Assembly (NCBI GenBank): GCA_028101445.1
Contig: JAOHKR010000015.1
Coordinates: 1 to 16,140 of the forward strand
Length of the DNA: 16,140 nt
Direction: 5' to 3'
Origin: Candidatus Pelagibacter sp.
GTDB taxonomy: Bacteria; Pseudomonadota; Alphaproteobacteria; Pelagibacterales; Pelagibacteraceae
The position numbers and the translations under genes were made by a program. Below are positions 8,234 through 16,066 of this stretch, in pieces (position 1 is the first letter of the stretch; every line of letters starts with the position of its first letter). The notes beneath the pieces were generated by a model. It saw only the letters and a list, made by a program, of their open reading frames with translations, ran no database searches and was not told the DNA's origin.

Positions 8234-9493
8234 TTAGACAGCAAGTTTAAAAGCAAAATCTTTACCTAGGCATTTACCTAAATAAACGCAAAATCTTGCT
8301 CCTTCAGCACCATCTATTATTCTATGATCATAAGACAAAGATATAGGTAAAATTTTTCTAGAAACTATTTTGCCATTTTCTTTTACTAGTCTGTCAAAAT
8401 TTTTGCCTACGCCCAAGATAGCAACTTCAGGAGGGTTTATTATCGGAGTAAAGTGAGTGCCACCAATTCCACCCAGGCTAGATATAGTCATCGAACCGCC
8501 AAAAAATTCTTTCTTATCAATTTTAAGCTCTCTACACAGCTTGCTTGTATTCTTTAACTCTTCACCAATTTTTTGAATGCTCATTTCATTTACATTTCTT
8601 ATTTTAGGAACCATTAAACCATGAGGCGTATCAACAGCAAAACCAATATGAAAATATTTTTTGTATGTAATTTTGCTAGAGTTTACATCTATAGAAGCAT
8701 TAAAGTTTGGAAATTCTTTCAGAGCACTAACTAAAGCTTTTGCAATAAATGCTAAAGGAGTAACTTTAATTTTTTCACTTGTATAATAGTCATATAAAGA
8801 AGATCTAAACTGTTCCATTTCAGTAATATCAATTTCCTCATGCTGCGTTACATGTGGAATTTCTGTCCAAGACCTTACTAGGTGAGGACCCGAAAGTTTT
8901 TTGACTCTTGGAATGTCTTTAACTGAAACTTCTCCAAATTCTTCGTGGGGATATTCTTCCATATGTTTAGAAGTTTCTTTTTTCTGAACTGCACCTTGGC
9001 TAACAGTTACTTGAGAACGTATAAATTTTTTTACATCATCTTCAGAAACTCTTCCTGATCTTTGTGTTCCAGGAACTATTGATACATCTGCTCCAAGCTC
9101 ACGTGCAAATCTTCTAACTTTAGGACTAGCTGAACCCTTACCGCTTAGAGGAATAGGTGAGATAAGATTTTTTGTTGTAGCTTCTTTTGCAGGAACCAAA
9201 ACATCTACTTTATTTTCTTTTTTAAGTTCTTCTTTTTTTATTTCTTCTTTTTTCTCTTTAGAATCTAAAGTTAATATTAAATCACCTTTATTAATTTTAT
9301 CACCCACTGATACATTAACCTTTTCTATTTTTCCTGAATGAGTAGACGGTACTTCGACGCTAGATTTGTCACTTTCTAAAGTAATGATAGAATCATTTTT
9401 ATTAATTGTTTGACCATCTTTAACGAGCACTTCAATTACCTCTACATCTTTGAAGTCCCCCATATCTGGTACAATAATTTTTAAATTTGCCAT
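8234..9493 (-). CDS. aceF: Pyruvate dehydrogenase E2, dihydrolipoamide acetyltransferase
   Basis: Core of the pyruvate dehydrogenase complex: it transfers the acetyl group from lipoamide to CoA, giving acetyl-CoA. Domains in order: one lipoyl domain (about 1-78, modified Lys43 in ESDKSSVE), a charged Lys/Glu-rich linker (about 79-97), a peripheral subunit-binding domain (about 121-158, SPKVRRFARELGADV), a second linker, and the catalytic domain (about 190-419) with SYDHRIIDG, in which His390 and Asp394 are the expected catalytic residues. The length of 419 fits a single-lipoyl E2. The ATG overlaps the aceE stop by one base (TAATG), so the two are translationally coupled. The single lipoyl domain here is complemented by another one on AceE. 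E3 (lipoamide dehydrogenase) is not in the window. Confidence 0.96.
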   Translation of the reverse strand: MANLKIIVPDMGDFKDVEVIEVLVKDGQTINKNDSIITLESDKSSVEVPSTHSGKIEKVNVSVGDKINKGDLILTLDSKEKKEEIKKEELKKENKVDVLVPAKEATTKNLISPIPLSGKGSASPKVRRFARELGADVSIVPGTQRSGRVSEDDVKKFIRSQVTVSQGAVQKKETSKHMEEYPHEEFGEVSVKDIPRVKKLSGPHLVRSWTEIPHVTQHEEIDITEMEQFRSSLYDYYTSEKIKVTPLAFIAKALVSALKEFPNFNASIDVNSSKITYKKYFHIGFAVDTPHGLMVPKIRNVNEMSIQKIGEELKNTSKLCRELKIDKKEFFGGSMTISSLGGIGGTHFTPIINPPEVAILGVGKNFDRLVKENGKIVSRKILPISLSYDHRIIDGAEGARFCVYLGKCLGKDFAFKLAV

Positions 9494-12400
9494 TATAAAT
9501 TTGCCGGAAAATCTTTATCTTTATTAATCTTATATTTCTTTAATGCTTTTTCTGCTGCGTCAGATCCGATCAATTGTTCTTTTGATAAGGCACTTAACGT
9601 GTAAGCAACAATATGTTCTTTATCTACCTCAAAAAATTTTCTTAAGTTTTTTCTTGTATCACTTCTTCCATATCCATCAGTTCCAAAAGAATAAAATGAT
9701 TTATCTGTATAAGGCCTGATTTGATCCGAGAAAGCTCTAGTATAATCAGAAGCAGCAATGATAGGACCATCTCTTTTTTCTAAACATTTATGTACATAAG
9801 ATTTTTTTGTTTTTTCATTAGGATTTAAAAGATTTAATCTTTCTGTCTCCATACCATCTCTTCTTAGCTCATTAAAACTTGTGACACTCCAAATATCAGA
9901 ATCGATACCATATTCTTTGTTTAATATTTCTGAAGCTGCAATAATTTCTCTCAAAATTGTGCCTGATCCAAGAAGTTGTACTTTCGTTTTTCCCTTATTA
10001 TTGTTTTCTTTAAAAAGGTACATTCCTTTTAAAATACCTTCATCGCATCCTTTTGGCTTTTCAGGATGAGTGTAGTTTTCATTCATTGCAGTTATATAAT
10101 AAAAAACTTTTTCTTTTTTTTCATGCATACGTCTCAAGCCTTCTCTAAAAATTGTAGCCATCTCATAAGAAAATGTTGGATCATAGCTTATACAATTTGG
10201 GATATTTGAAGCTAATAATTGGCTGTGACCGTCTTGGTGTTGTAGACCCTCACCAGCTAAAGTTGTTCTGCCAGCCGTAGCTCCGATCAAAAATCCTCTG
10301 GCTTGTGAATCACCTGCTGCCCAAGCAAGATCTCCGATTCTTTGAAAACCAAACATAGAATAGAATATATAAATTGGTATCATCTCAATATCATGATTTG
10401 TATAAGCGGTGGCTGCAGCTATCCAAGATGACATCGCACCGGCCTCATTAATTCCCTCCTCTAAAACTTGGCCACTTTTATCTTCTCTGTAAGAACTTAA
10501 TTGTTCTGAATCTACAGGCTCATATTTTTGACCCTCATGAGCATAAATTCCTATTTTTTGAAAAAAGCCTTCCATCCCAAATGTTCTGGCTTCGTCAGGT
10601 ATTATAGGAACTAATCTTGGAGCTACATTCTTATCTCTTAGCAATGCTGTCATCATTCTAACAAGCGCCATTGTTGTAGACATTTCTTTTTCACCAGTTG
10701 ACTTCATAAATGCATCAAAAATATCTTTAGAAGGTGCTTTAATTTGTTTAGCAAATGATGATCTCTCAGGTATAAACCCCCCAAGCTTTAATCTTCTTTC
10801 CTTTAAATATTTCATTTCCTCAGAATTTTCACTAGGTTTGAAATATTCTATATTTTTAACCTGTTTATCTGTAAGGGGAACATTAAATCTGTCTCTGTAA
10901 TAGAGTAGATCCTCTTCATCTAATTTTTTTTGTTGATGAGTTGTATTTACACTTTCCCCAGTTTTACCCATTCCATACCCTTTAATAGTTTTAGCTAATA
11001 TTACAGTTGGGGAGCCAGTATTTTGCATCGCAGTGTTATACGCCGCATAAACTTTATGAGGGTCGTGTCCACCTCGATTTAATTTCCATATATCTTTATC
11101 AGTCATTGATGAAACAAGCATTTTAAGTTCAGGATATTTTCCAAAAAACTTATCTCTTACGTAAGAACCGCCTTTTGCTTTAAATACTTGGTATTCACCA
11201 TCAACACACTCATTCATTCGCTTAACTAATAATCCAGATTTATCTTTTGCCAGTAATTGGTCCCAGTATGATCCCCATATAACTTTAATTACATTCCAAC
11301 CTGAACCTCTAAAACTTCCCTCAAGTTCTTGAATGATTTTACTATTTCCTCTAACTGGACCATCTAGTCTTTGTAAATTACAGTTAACTACGAAAATTAA
11401 ATTATCTAATTTTTCTCGTGCGGCCAAACCAATTGCTCCCAATGACTCTGGTTCATCCATTTCACCATCACCTAGGAAGACCCATATTTTTCTACCCTCA
11501 TCTTTAATAAGACCTCTATTAATTAAGTATTTTAAAAATCGAGCCTGATAAATTGCCATGATGGGTCCAAGCCCCATAGACACAGTAGGAAATTGCCAAA
11601 ATTTTGGCATCAACCAAGGGTGAGGGTAAGAAGAAAGTCCACCAGGGTTTACTTCTTGTCTAAACCCATCTAATTGTTTTGAAGTTAATCTTCCCTCCAA
11701 AAAAGCTCTAGCATACATTCCTGGTGCAGAGTGTCCTTGAAAATAAATTAAGTCCCCACCAAATTTGTTATTTTTTGCTCTCCAAAAATGATTCATACCT
11801 ACATCATAAAGCGTAGCAGCAGAGGCAAAAGTTCCAATATGACCACCTAACTCTGGACTTTTCTTATTAGCTTTTACCACCATCGCAGCGGCATTCCATC
11901 TAATATAAGCTCTAATTCTTTTTTCAATATTTTGATCACCAGGAGATTTTATTTCAGCTTCGGGCGGGATAGTATTTATATATGGTGTTGTTCTAGTATC
12001 AGGTAATATCAAGCCTGATTTGTAAGCTTGATCAATTACTTTATTTAATAAATAGCTAGCTCTTGATGAACCGTCATTTTCAATAACTGAATTTAGAGAT
12101 TCGATCCATTCATTAGTTTCAACAGGATCGATATCGTCTTTAGAAGCAGGCTCTGCAAAAACTTTTTTTACTTTTTTAACAGGATTAAGTTCACCATTAG
12201 TTTTTGGCTTTTCTATAGTAGGAACTTCCTCATTAGTTTCATGTTCAACAATCTCTTTTTTAACGGGTGCAGCTTGATTATTTTCAATAGTTGCTAAAAC
12301 ACTACCTTCTGAGACCTTATCTCCAATTTTTACTTTTAAATCTTTAATTTTTCCAGTTTCAGGTGAGGGAATTTCTACACTAGATTTGTCGCTTTCTATC

Positions 12401-12510
12401 GTAACAACAGGATCATTTTTATTTATTTGATCACCAGGTTTAACTAGAACTTCAATAACCTCAACTTCTTTGAAATCTCCTATATCTGGTACAGCAATGT
12501 TCTGGGCCAT
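9493..12510 (-). CDS. aceE: Pyruvate dehydrogenase E1, homodimeric type, with N-terminal lipoyl domain
   Basis: Thiamine-diphosphate enzyme that decarboxylates pyruvate and reductively acetylates lipoamide. The 1005 residues exceed the roughly 890 of E. coli AceE because of an N-terminal lipoyl domain (about 1-77, Lys42 in ESDKSSVE) and a charged linker (about 78-125). The remaining 880 residues are a complete E1: the region from about 190 (RIRAYIRWNAAAMV), HIGTFASAATLYDVG at 224-238, YFQGHSAPGMYARAF at 256-270, the ThDP motif GDGEMDEPES at 347-356 and NCNLQRLDGPVRGN at 376-389, GLQHQDGHS at 755-763, and a normal C-terminal domain. It is the first gene of the operon with aceF directly downstream. 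No Shine-Dalgarno precedes the ATG, but a TATAAT sits 8 nt upstream. I am sure of the enzyme; the role of the extra lipoyl domain is inference. Confidence 0.97.
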   Translation of the reverse strand: MAQNIAVPDIGDFKEVEVIEVLVKPGDQINKNDPVVTIESDKSSVEIPSPETGKIKDLKVKIGDKVSEGSVLATIENNQAAPVKKEIVEHETNEEVPTIEKPKTNGELNPVKKVKKVFAEPASKDDIDPVETNEWIESLNSVIENDGSSRASYLLNKVIDQAYKSGLILPDTRTTPYINTIPPEAEIKSPGDQNIEKRIRAYIRWNAAAMVVKANKKSPELGGHIGTFASAATLYDVGMNHFWRAKNNKFGGDLIYFQGHSAPGMYARAFLEGRLTSKQLDGFRQEVNPGGLSSYPHPWLMPKFWQFPTVSMGLGPIMAIYQARFLKYLINRGLIKDEGRKIWVFLGDGEMDEPESLGAIGLAAREKLDNLIFVVNCNLQRLDGPVRGNSKIIQELEGSFRGSGWNVIKVIWGSYWDQLLAKDKSGLLVKRMNECVDGEYQVFKAKGGSYVRDKFFGKYPELKMLVSSMTDKDIWKLNRGGHDPHKVYAAYNTAMQNTGSPTVILAKTIKGYGMGKTGESVNTTHQQKKLDEEDLLYYRDRFNVPLTDKQVKNIEYFKPSENSEEMKYLKERRLKLGGFIPERSSFAKQIKAPSKDIFDAFMKSTGEKEMSTTMALVRMMTALLRDKNVAPRLVPIIPDEARTFGMEGFFQKIGIYAHEGQKYEPVDSEQLSSYREDKSGQVLEEGINEAGAMSSWIAAATAYTNHDIEMIPIYIFYSMFGFQRIGDLAWAAGDSQARGFLIGATAGRTTLAGEGLQHQDGHSQLLASNIPNCISYDPTFSYEMATIFREGLRRMHEKKEKVFYYITAMNENYTHPEKPKGCDEGILKGMYLFKENNNKGKTKVQLLGSGTILREIIAASEILNKEYGIDSDIWSVTSFNELRRDGMETERLNLLNPNEKTKKSYVHKCLEKRDGPIIAASDYTRAFSDQIRPYTDKSFYSFGTDGYGRSDTRKNLRKFFEVDKEHIVAYTLSALSKEQLIGSDAAEKALKKYKINKDKDFPANL

Positions 12511-12518
12511 AATTAGCT

Positions 12519-12524
12519 ATTATA
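12519..12524 (-). promoter_or_regulatory. Candidate -10 box of the aceE operon
   Basis: The complement reads TATAAT, a perfect -10 consensus, only 8 nt before the aceE ATG at 12510. Transcription would begin about two bases ahead of the start codon or at it, giving a leaderless or near-leaderless mRNA. This fits the absence of a ribosome binding site. No good -35 is visible at the right distance, and the spacer is AT-rich, so chance is possible. Confidence 0.4.
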
Positions 12525-12652
12525 AACTGGGTGCAACATATTAAAAAATAAATAAATAATAAACATTAAAGAATAGGGCAAATAGTCGAATTAGATCAAT
12601 TTTTGTCACATTTTATGCTTTTTTTCGTCATCTAAATTTAATCAAGTAAAAT

Positions 12653-12754
12653 ATGCGTTGGTTAATTAAATTTTTATTTAGAAGAAGAGATATTAAATCT
12701 GAAAGAGTAAAAATCATACAGAAAATTATTTTAAAGAAATATCTATTAAGATAA
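12653..12754 (+). CDS. Possible small basic peptide (33 aa), hypothetical
   Basis: An ATG at 12653 opens a 33-codon frame ending in TAA at 12752-12754, read by hand as MRWLIKFLFRRRD followed by a Lys/Ile-rich helix-like tail. It is strongly basic, with no acidic residues except an Asp and a Glu near the middle, and could form an amphipathic helix. It occupies most of the divergent gap before acetoacetyl-CoA synthetase, 25 nt upstream of that gene. There is no good ribosome binding site, and in DNA this AT-rich a frame of this length can arise by chance. I do not recognise it. Confidence 0.3.
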   Translation: MRWLIKFLFRRRDIKSERVKIIQKIILKKYLLR

Positions 12755-12758
12755 AAAG

Positions 12759-12781
12759 ATAAAAGCTAAATTAGCTTTTAT
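12759..12781 (+). repeat. Perfect inverted repeat abutting the acetoacetyl-CoA synthetase start
   Basis: Two 11-base arms, ATAAAAGCTAA at 12759-12769 and its exact complement TTAGCTTTTAT at 12771-12781, flank a single A. The right arm includes the first two bases of the ATG at 12780 and covers the place where a ribosome binding site would be. It could be a protein operator, a weak hairpin hiding the start codon, or a terminator-like end for the small upstream frame. The stem has only two G-C pairs, so a DNA operator seems at least as likely as an RNA hairpin. Confidence 0.7.
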
Positions 12782-14708
12782 GAATAAATCTCTTTGGAAA
12801 CCCTCAGAACGAAAGAAGCAAGAGTCTCTTCTAGAAGACTTTTCAAAATTTGTAAATTTTAATTCTAATCATAATTTTAAGAGTCTTTGGGAGTGGAGCG
12901 TCAAAAATAAAGAGGAATTTTGGTCTAAATTTTGGGATTATTCAAAAATCATAGGAGATAAGGGTAAAGAAGTAATAAGAAAAAATAAAATTTTTAATGA
13001 AACAAAATTTTTTCCTGACTCCAAAATTAATTATGCTGAAAATATTCTAAAAAAGAAAACTAATAATTGTGCAATAAACTTTTTATCTGAAACAGGTTTT
13101 GAAGAAAGTATAACTTGGAAAGATCTTTATGAAAAAGTTTGTAAATTTTCTTCTTACCTAAAAACACTAGATTTGAAAAAAGGAGATAGAGTTGCAGCTT
13201 ATGTTCCTAATAAAATAGAGTCTATTATTAGTTTTTTAGCTTGTGCAAAAAATGGAATTATTTGGTCATCCTGTTCTCCAGATTTCGGAACTCGTGGCGT
13301 GGTTGATAGATTTAAACAAATTGAACCCAAGGTACTAATTACATGTGACCATTATTTTTATAATGGAAAAAAAATAAATATACTTGAAAAAACAAATGAT
13401 ATTTTAAAAGAAATTCCATCAATAAAAAAAACTTTAGTGTTTGCTTATAATAAAAAAGAAAAAATTGAATATAAAAATTTTGTGAGCTTTAATAAGATTT
13501 TGACTCAATCTAAATCAGATTATACATTTGAACGTTTTGATTTTAATCATCCAATTTATATTCTCTATTCTAGCGGAACAACAGGTAAACCTAAATGTAT
13601 TACGCATGGCGCTGGAAATGTATTAATAGAACACAATAAAGAATTCATGCTGCATTGTGATGTAAGAGATAACGAAAAGTTATTTTATTATACTACTACA
13701 GGCTGGATGATGTGGAACTGGTTAGTTGGAGGACTCGCAACTGGTTCCTCAATTTTTCTTTTTGATGGCGCACCCGTTTATCCAACCATAGATGTTTTAT
13801 TAAAATATTGTCAAGACAAAGAAATTAATCTTTTTGGAGTTAGCGCAAAATACATAGATTATTTAAAGAATGAAAATTATAATAGTAAAAATCTTGATTT
13901 AAGTTCTATAAAAATTATTACCTCAACCGGTTCTCCTTTGGCTGAAGAAAGTTTTAAATATGTTTATGAAAATATAAAACAGAATGTGCACCTCGCGTCT
14001 ATTGCAGGAGGTACAGACTTAGTTGGCTGTTTAATCTTAGGCAACTTATTTTCAAACGTTTATAAAGGAGAAATTCAAGGTCAAAGTTTAGGAATTGATG
14101 TAGATGTTTTTACGGAAGAAGGTAAAAGCATTAATGATAGTGAAAAAGGTGAGTTAGTTGTAAAAAACCCTTTTCCATCGATGCCTGTAAAATTTTGGGG
14201 AGATGATGATGGTCAAAAATACCACAAAGCTTATTTCACAAGATTCAAAAATATTTGGCATCACGGTGATTTTATTGAAAAAACTCCTAATAATGGTTTT
14301 ATTATGAGAGGAAGATCTGATGCCACTTTAAATCCAGGTGGTGTTAGAATTGGAACTGCAGAAATTTATCAGCAAGTGGAGAATATCGATTTTATTACTG
14401 AAGCACTTGTAGTAGGGCAACATTATAATGATGATGTTAGAATTATTTTATTTGTAACTACAAAAAAAAATCATCAATTAGATTCTGATAAAATTAAATT
14501 AATAAAATCAAAAATTAGAAAAAATTGTTCCCCTAAGCACGTTCCTTCAATAGTGATAAAAGTACCAGAAATTCCAAGGACTAAAAGTGGAAAAATTGTT
14601 GAATTAGCAGTGAGAAAAATAATCAATGGTGAGGAAGTTGATAATAAAGAAGCAATTTCAAATCCGAGTTGTTTAGATTATTTTAAAAATCTAAAAGATC
14701 TAAAATAA
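12780..14708 (+). CDS. Acetoacetyl-CoA synthetase
   Basis: ATP-dependent ligase of the ANL superfamily that converts acetoacetate, CoA and ATP to acetoacetyl-CoA, AMP and pyrophosphate in the cytoplasm. Seen: the AMP-binding P-loop YSSGTTGKPK at 263-272, TTTGWMMWNWLVGGLATGSS at 305-324, GGTDLVG at 410-416, HHGDF at 494-498 with the ribose-binding Asp497, the hinge region RGRSDATLNPGGVRIG at 510-525, and the C-terminal PRTKSGK with catalytic Lys605. The N-terminus LWKPSERKK and the length of 642 match acetoacetyl-CoA synthetase better than acetyl-CoA synthetase. No ribosome binding site is visible; the start is embedded in an inverted repeat. It faces a thiolase gene tail to tail with a one-base gap, and together they turn acetoacetate into two acetyl-CoA. 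Confidence 0.93.
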   Translation: MNKSLWKPSERKKQESLLEDFSKFVNFNSNHNFKSLWEWSVKNKEEFWSKFWDYSKIIGDKGKEVIRKNKIFNETKFFPDSKINYAENILKKKTNNCAINFLSETGFEESITWKDLYEKVCKFSSYLKTLDLKKGDRVAAYVPNKIESIISFLACAKNGIIWSSCSPDFGTRGVVDRFKQIEPKVLITCDHYFYNGKKINILEKTNDILKEIPSIKKTLVFAYNKKEKIEYKNFVSFNKILTQSKSDYTFERFDFNHPIYILYSSGTTGKPKCITHGAGNVLIEHNKEFMLHCDVRDNEKLFYYTTTGWMMWNWLVGGLATGSSIFLFDGAPVYPTIDVLLKYCQDKEINLFGVSAKYIDYLKNENYNSKNLDLSSIKIITSTGSPLAEESFKYVYENIKQNVHLASIAGGTDLVGCLILGNLFSNVYKGEIQGQSLGIDVDVFTEEGKSINDSEKGELVVKNPFPSMPVKFWGDDDGQKYHKAYFTRFKNIWHHGDFIEKTPNNGFIMRGRSDATLNPGGVRIGTAEIYQQVENIDFITEALVVGQHYNDDVRIILFVTTKKNHQLDSDKIKLIKSKIRKNCSPKHVPSIVIKVPEIPRTKSGKIVELAVRKIINGEEVDNKEAISNPSCLDYFKNLKDLK

Positions 14709-14709
14709 T

Positions 14710-15885
14710 TTACCTTTCGATACACATAGCTATACCCATTCCACCTCCAATACATAGAGTTGCAAGTCCTTTATTAACGTCTCTTTTTTTCATTTCATGA
14801 ATAAGAGTAACAAGTATACGGGTTCCAGAAGCCCCAATTGGATGCCCTAAAGCAATGGCGCCTCCATTTACGTTCACTTTTTCTTCAGGAATAGAAAGTG
14901 TATTTAAAACAGCAAGGCTTTGGGCAGCAAAAGCTTCATTAACTTCAAATAGATCAACATCTTTTATATTCCATCCTGCTAAATCCAAAGCTTTTTTTGA
15001 CGATGGAATTGGTCCAGTGCCCATTAAAGCGGGATCTACTCCGCAACTAGCCCAAGATTTTATTGAAACTAATTTTTCTAAACCTTTTTTATCGGCTAAT
15101 TCACCTGACATTAAAGTCACGGCAGCTGCACCATCATTAATTCCAGAAGCATTACCAGCTGTTACAGTCCCATCTTTTTTGAAAACAGGTTTTAATCTTG
15201 ATAAAGCCTCTAAATTTATACCTTCTCGAGGATGTTCGTCTTTATTAAAATTTAATTCTGTCTTTTGCGATTTAATTTTAAAATTTACTATTTCTTCTTT
15301 AAATTTATTTTCAACTTGAGCTTTAAGAGCTTTCTCTTGAGATCTAAGTGCAAATTTATCTTGGTCTTCTCTTGTTACTTGAAATTTTTCAGCAACATTC
15401 TCAGCTGTAATACCCATGTGATAGCCATGAAAAGCGTCCCATAAACCATCTTTGATCATAGTATCTATTAACGCAGTATCTCCCAATTTTTTTCCATCTC
15501 TTAAATGAATAGCGTGAGGGGCTAAAGACATATTTTCTTGTCCACCAGCAATAACAATTTTGGAGTCACCTGATTTTATACTTTGAAAACCTGATGCAAT
15601 CGATCTAATACCTGAACCACAAACTTGATTAACGACGTAAGCAGGTTTTTCTTTTGGAATTCCTGATTTTATAGCAGCTTGCCTTGCTGGATTTTGTCCC
15701 ATGCCACCAGTTAGTACCTGACCTAAAATTGTTTCATCAACTTCTTTACTGTTTATTTTTGAGAATTTAATAGCTGATTTAATAACTTCTGAACCCAGCT
15801 CATGAGCTGAAATATTTTTAAAAGATTTTCCTAATGAACCAACAGCTGTTCTAACAGCAGATGTGATCACAACTGAATTATCCAT
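14710..15885 (-). CDS. Acetyl-CoA acetyltransferase (thiolase)
   Basis: Biosynthetic-type (class II) thiolase that reversibly condenses two acetyl-CoA to acetoacetyl-CoA. The catalytic residues sit exactly at the positions known for the Zoogloea PhaA enzyme: nucleophile Cys89 in VNQVCGSGIRS, His348 in GGAIALGHPIGASG, and Cys378 in ATLCIGGGMG; NEAF is at 316-319. The length of 391 is standard, and Met154 plus the GxxM region around 150-158 is typical. It converges on acetoacetyl-CoA synthetase, whose product it can cleave. No polyhydroxybutyrate synthase or reductase is present in the window, so acetoacetate use is more likely than polymer synthesis, as inference. The start lacks a ribosome binding site and may be leaderless. 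Confidence 0.95.
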   Translation of the reverse strand: MDNSVVITSAVRTAVGSLGKSFKNISAHELGSEVIKSAIKFSKINSKEVDETILGQVLTGGMGQNPARQAAIKSGIPKEKPAYVVNQVCGSGIRSIASGFQSIKSGDSKIVIAGGQENMSLAPHAIHLRDGKKLGDTALIDTMIKDGLWDAFHGYHMGITAENVAEKFQVTREDQDKFALRSQEKALKAQVENKFKEEIVNFKIKSQKTELNFNKDEHPREGINLEALSRLKPVFKKDGTVTAGNASGINDGAAAVTLMSGELADKKGLEKLVSIKSWASCGVDPALMGTGPIPSSKKALDLAGWNIKDVDLFEVNEAFAAQSLAVLNTLSIPEEKVNVNGGAIALGHPIGASGTRILVTLIHEMKKRDVNKGLATLCIGGGMGIAMCIER

Positions 15886-15891
15886 TCTATC

Positions 15892-15919
15892 AATATAAAT
15901 TTAATTACTTTAAATACAA
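15892..15919 (-). promoter_or_regulatory. Candidate promoter of the thiolase gene
   Basis: On the minus strand, TTGTAT (complement of 15914-15919) and TATATT (complement of 15892-15897) are spaced 16 nt apart. The -10 box ends six bases before the ATG at 15885, so the transcript would begin at or very near the start codon. The -35 overlaps a TACAAT on the plus strand at 15915-15920, which could be part of the tRNA promoter. Confidence 0.4.
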
Positions 15920-15945
15920 TAGTTTATTTGATATTTTGTTAATAT

Positions 15946-16022
15946 GCGCCTGTAGCTCAATTGGATAGAGCGCTTGGCTACGGACCAGGAGGTTCTGGGT
16001 TCAAATCCTAGCAGGCGCACCA
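15946..16022 (+). tRNA. tRNA-Arg (anticodon ACG)
   Basis: A full cloverleaf folds by eye: acceptor arm GCGCCTG (15946-15952) with CAGGCGC (16012-16018), D stem GCTC with GAGC, anticodon stem CTTGG (15973-15977) with CCAGG (15985-15989) containing one G-T pair, T stem CTGGG with CCTAG containing one G-T pair, and the T-loop TTCAAAT. The seven-base anticodon loop CTACGGA places ACG at 15980-15982. This anticodon, with A34 converted to inosine, reads the CGN arginine codons. The 3' CCA is encoded (16020-16022) after discriminator A16019. It stands alone between the thiolase gene and a membrane protein gene. Confidence 0.98.
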
Positions 16023-16066
16023 AAATTTCCTATTGAATTTTCTAATGTAGATAATAAATATATAAT

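Noticed and set aside
9881..11548. Plus-strand open frames of 62 and 71 codons opposite aceE
   Set aside because: They are antisense to conserved AceE sequence, one of them to the thiamine diphosphate motif.
12543..12563. AAAT-like short tandem run in the aceE upstream region
   Set aside because: It is irregular and short; it fits the general AT bias and is not a defined repeat array.
14855..15319. Plus-strand open frame of 154 codons opposite the thiolase
   Set aside because: The opposite strand is a complete thiolase with all catalytic residues; this frame is a by-product of its codon use.
16022..16041. Inverted repeat AAAATT / AATTTT just after the tRNA as a terminator
   Set aside because: The stem is six A-T pairs only, with no GC core and no T tract; it is expected by chance at this base composition.
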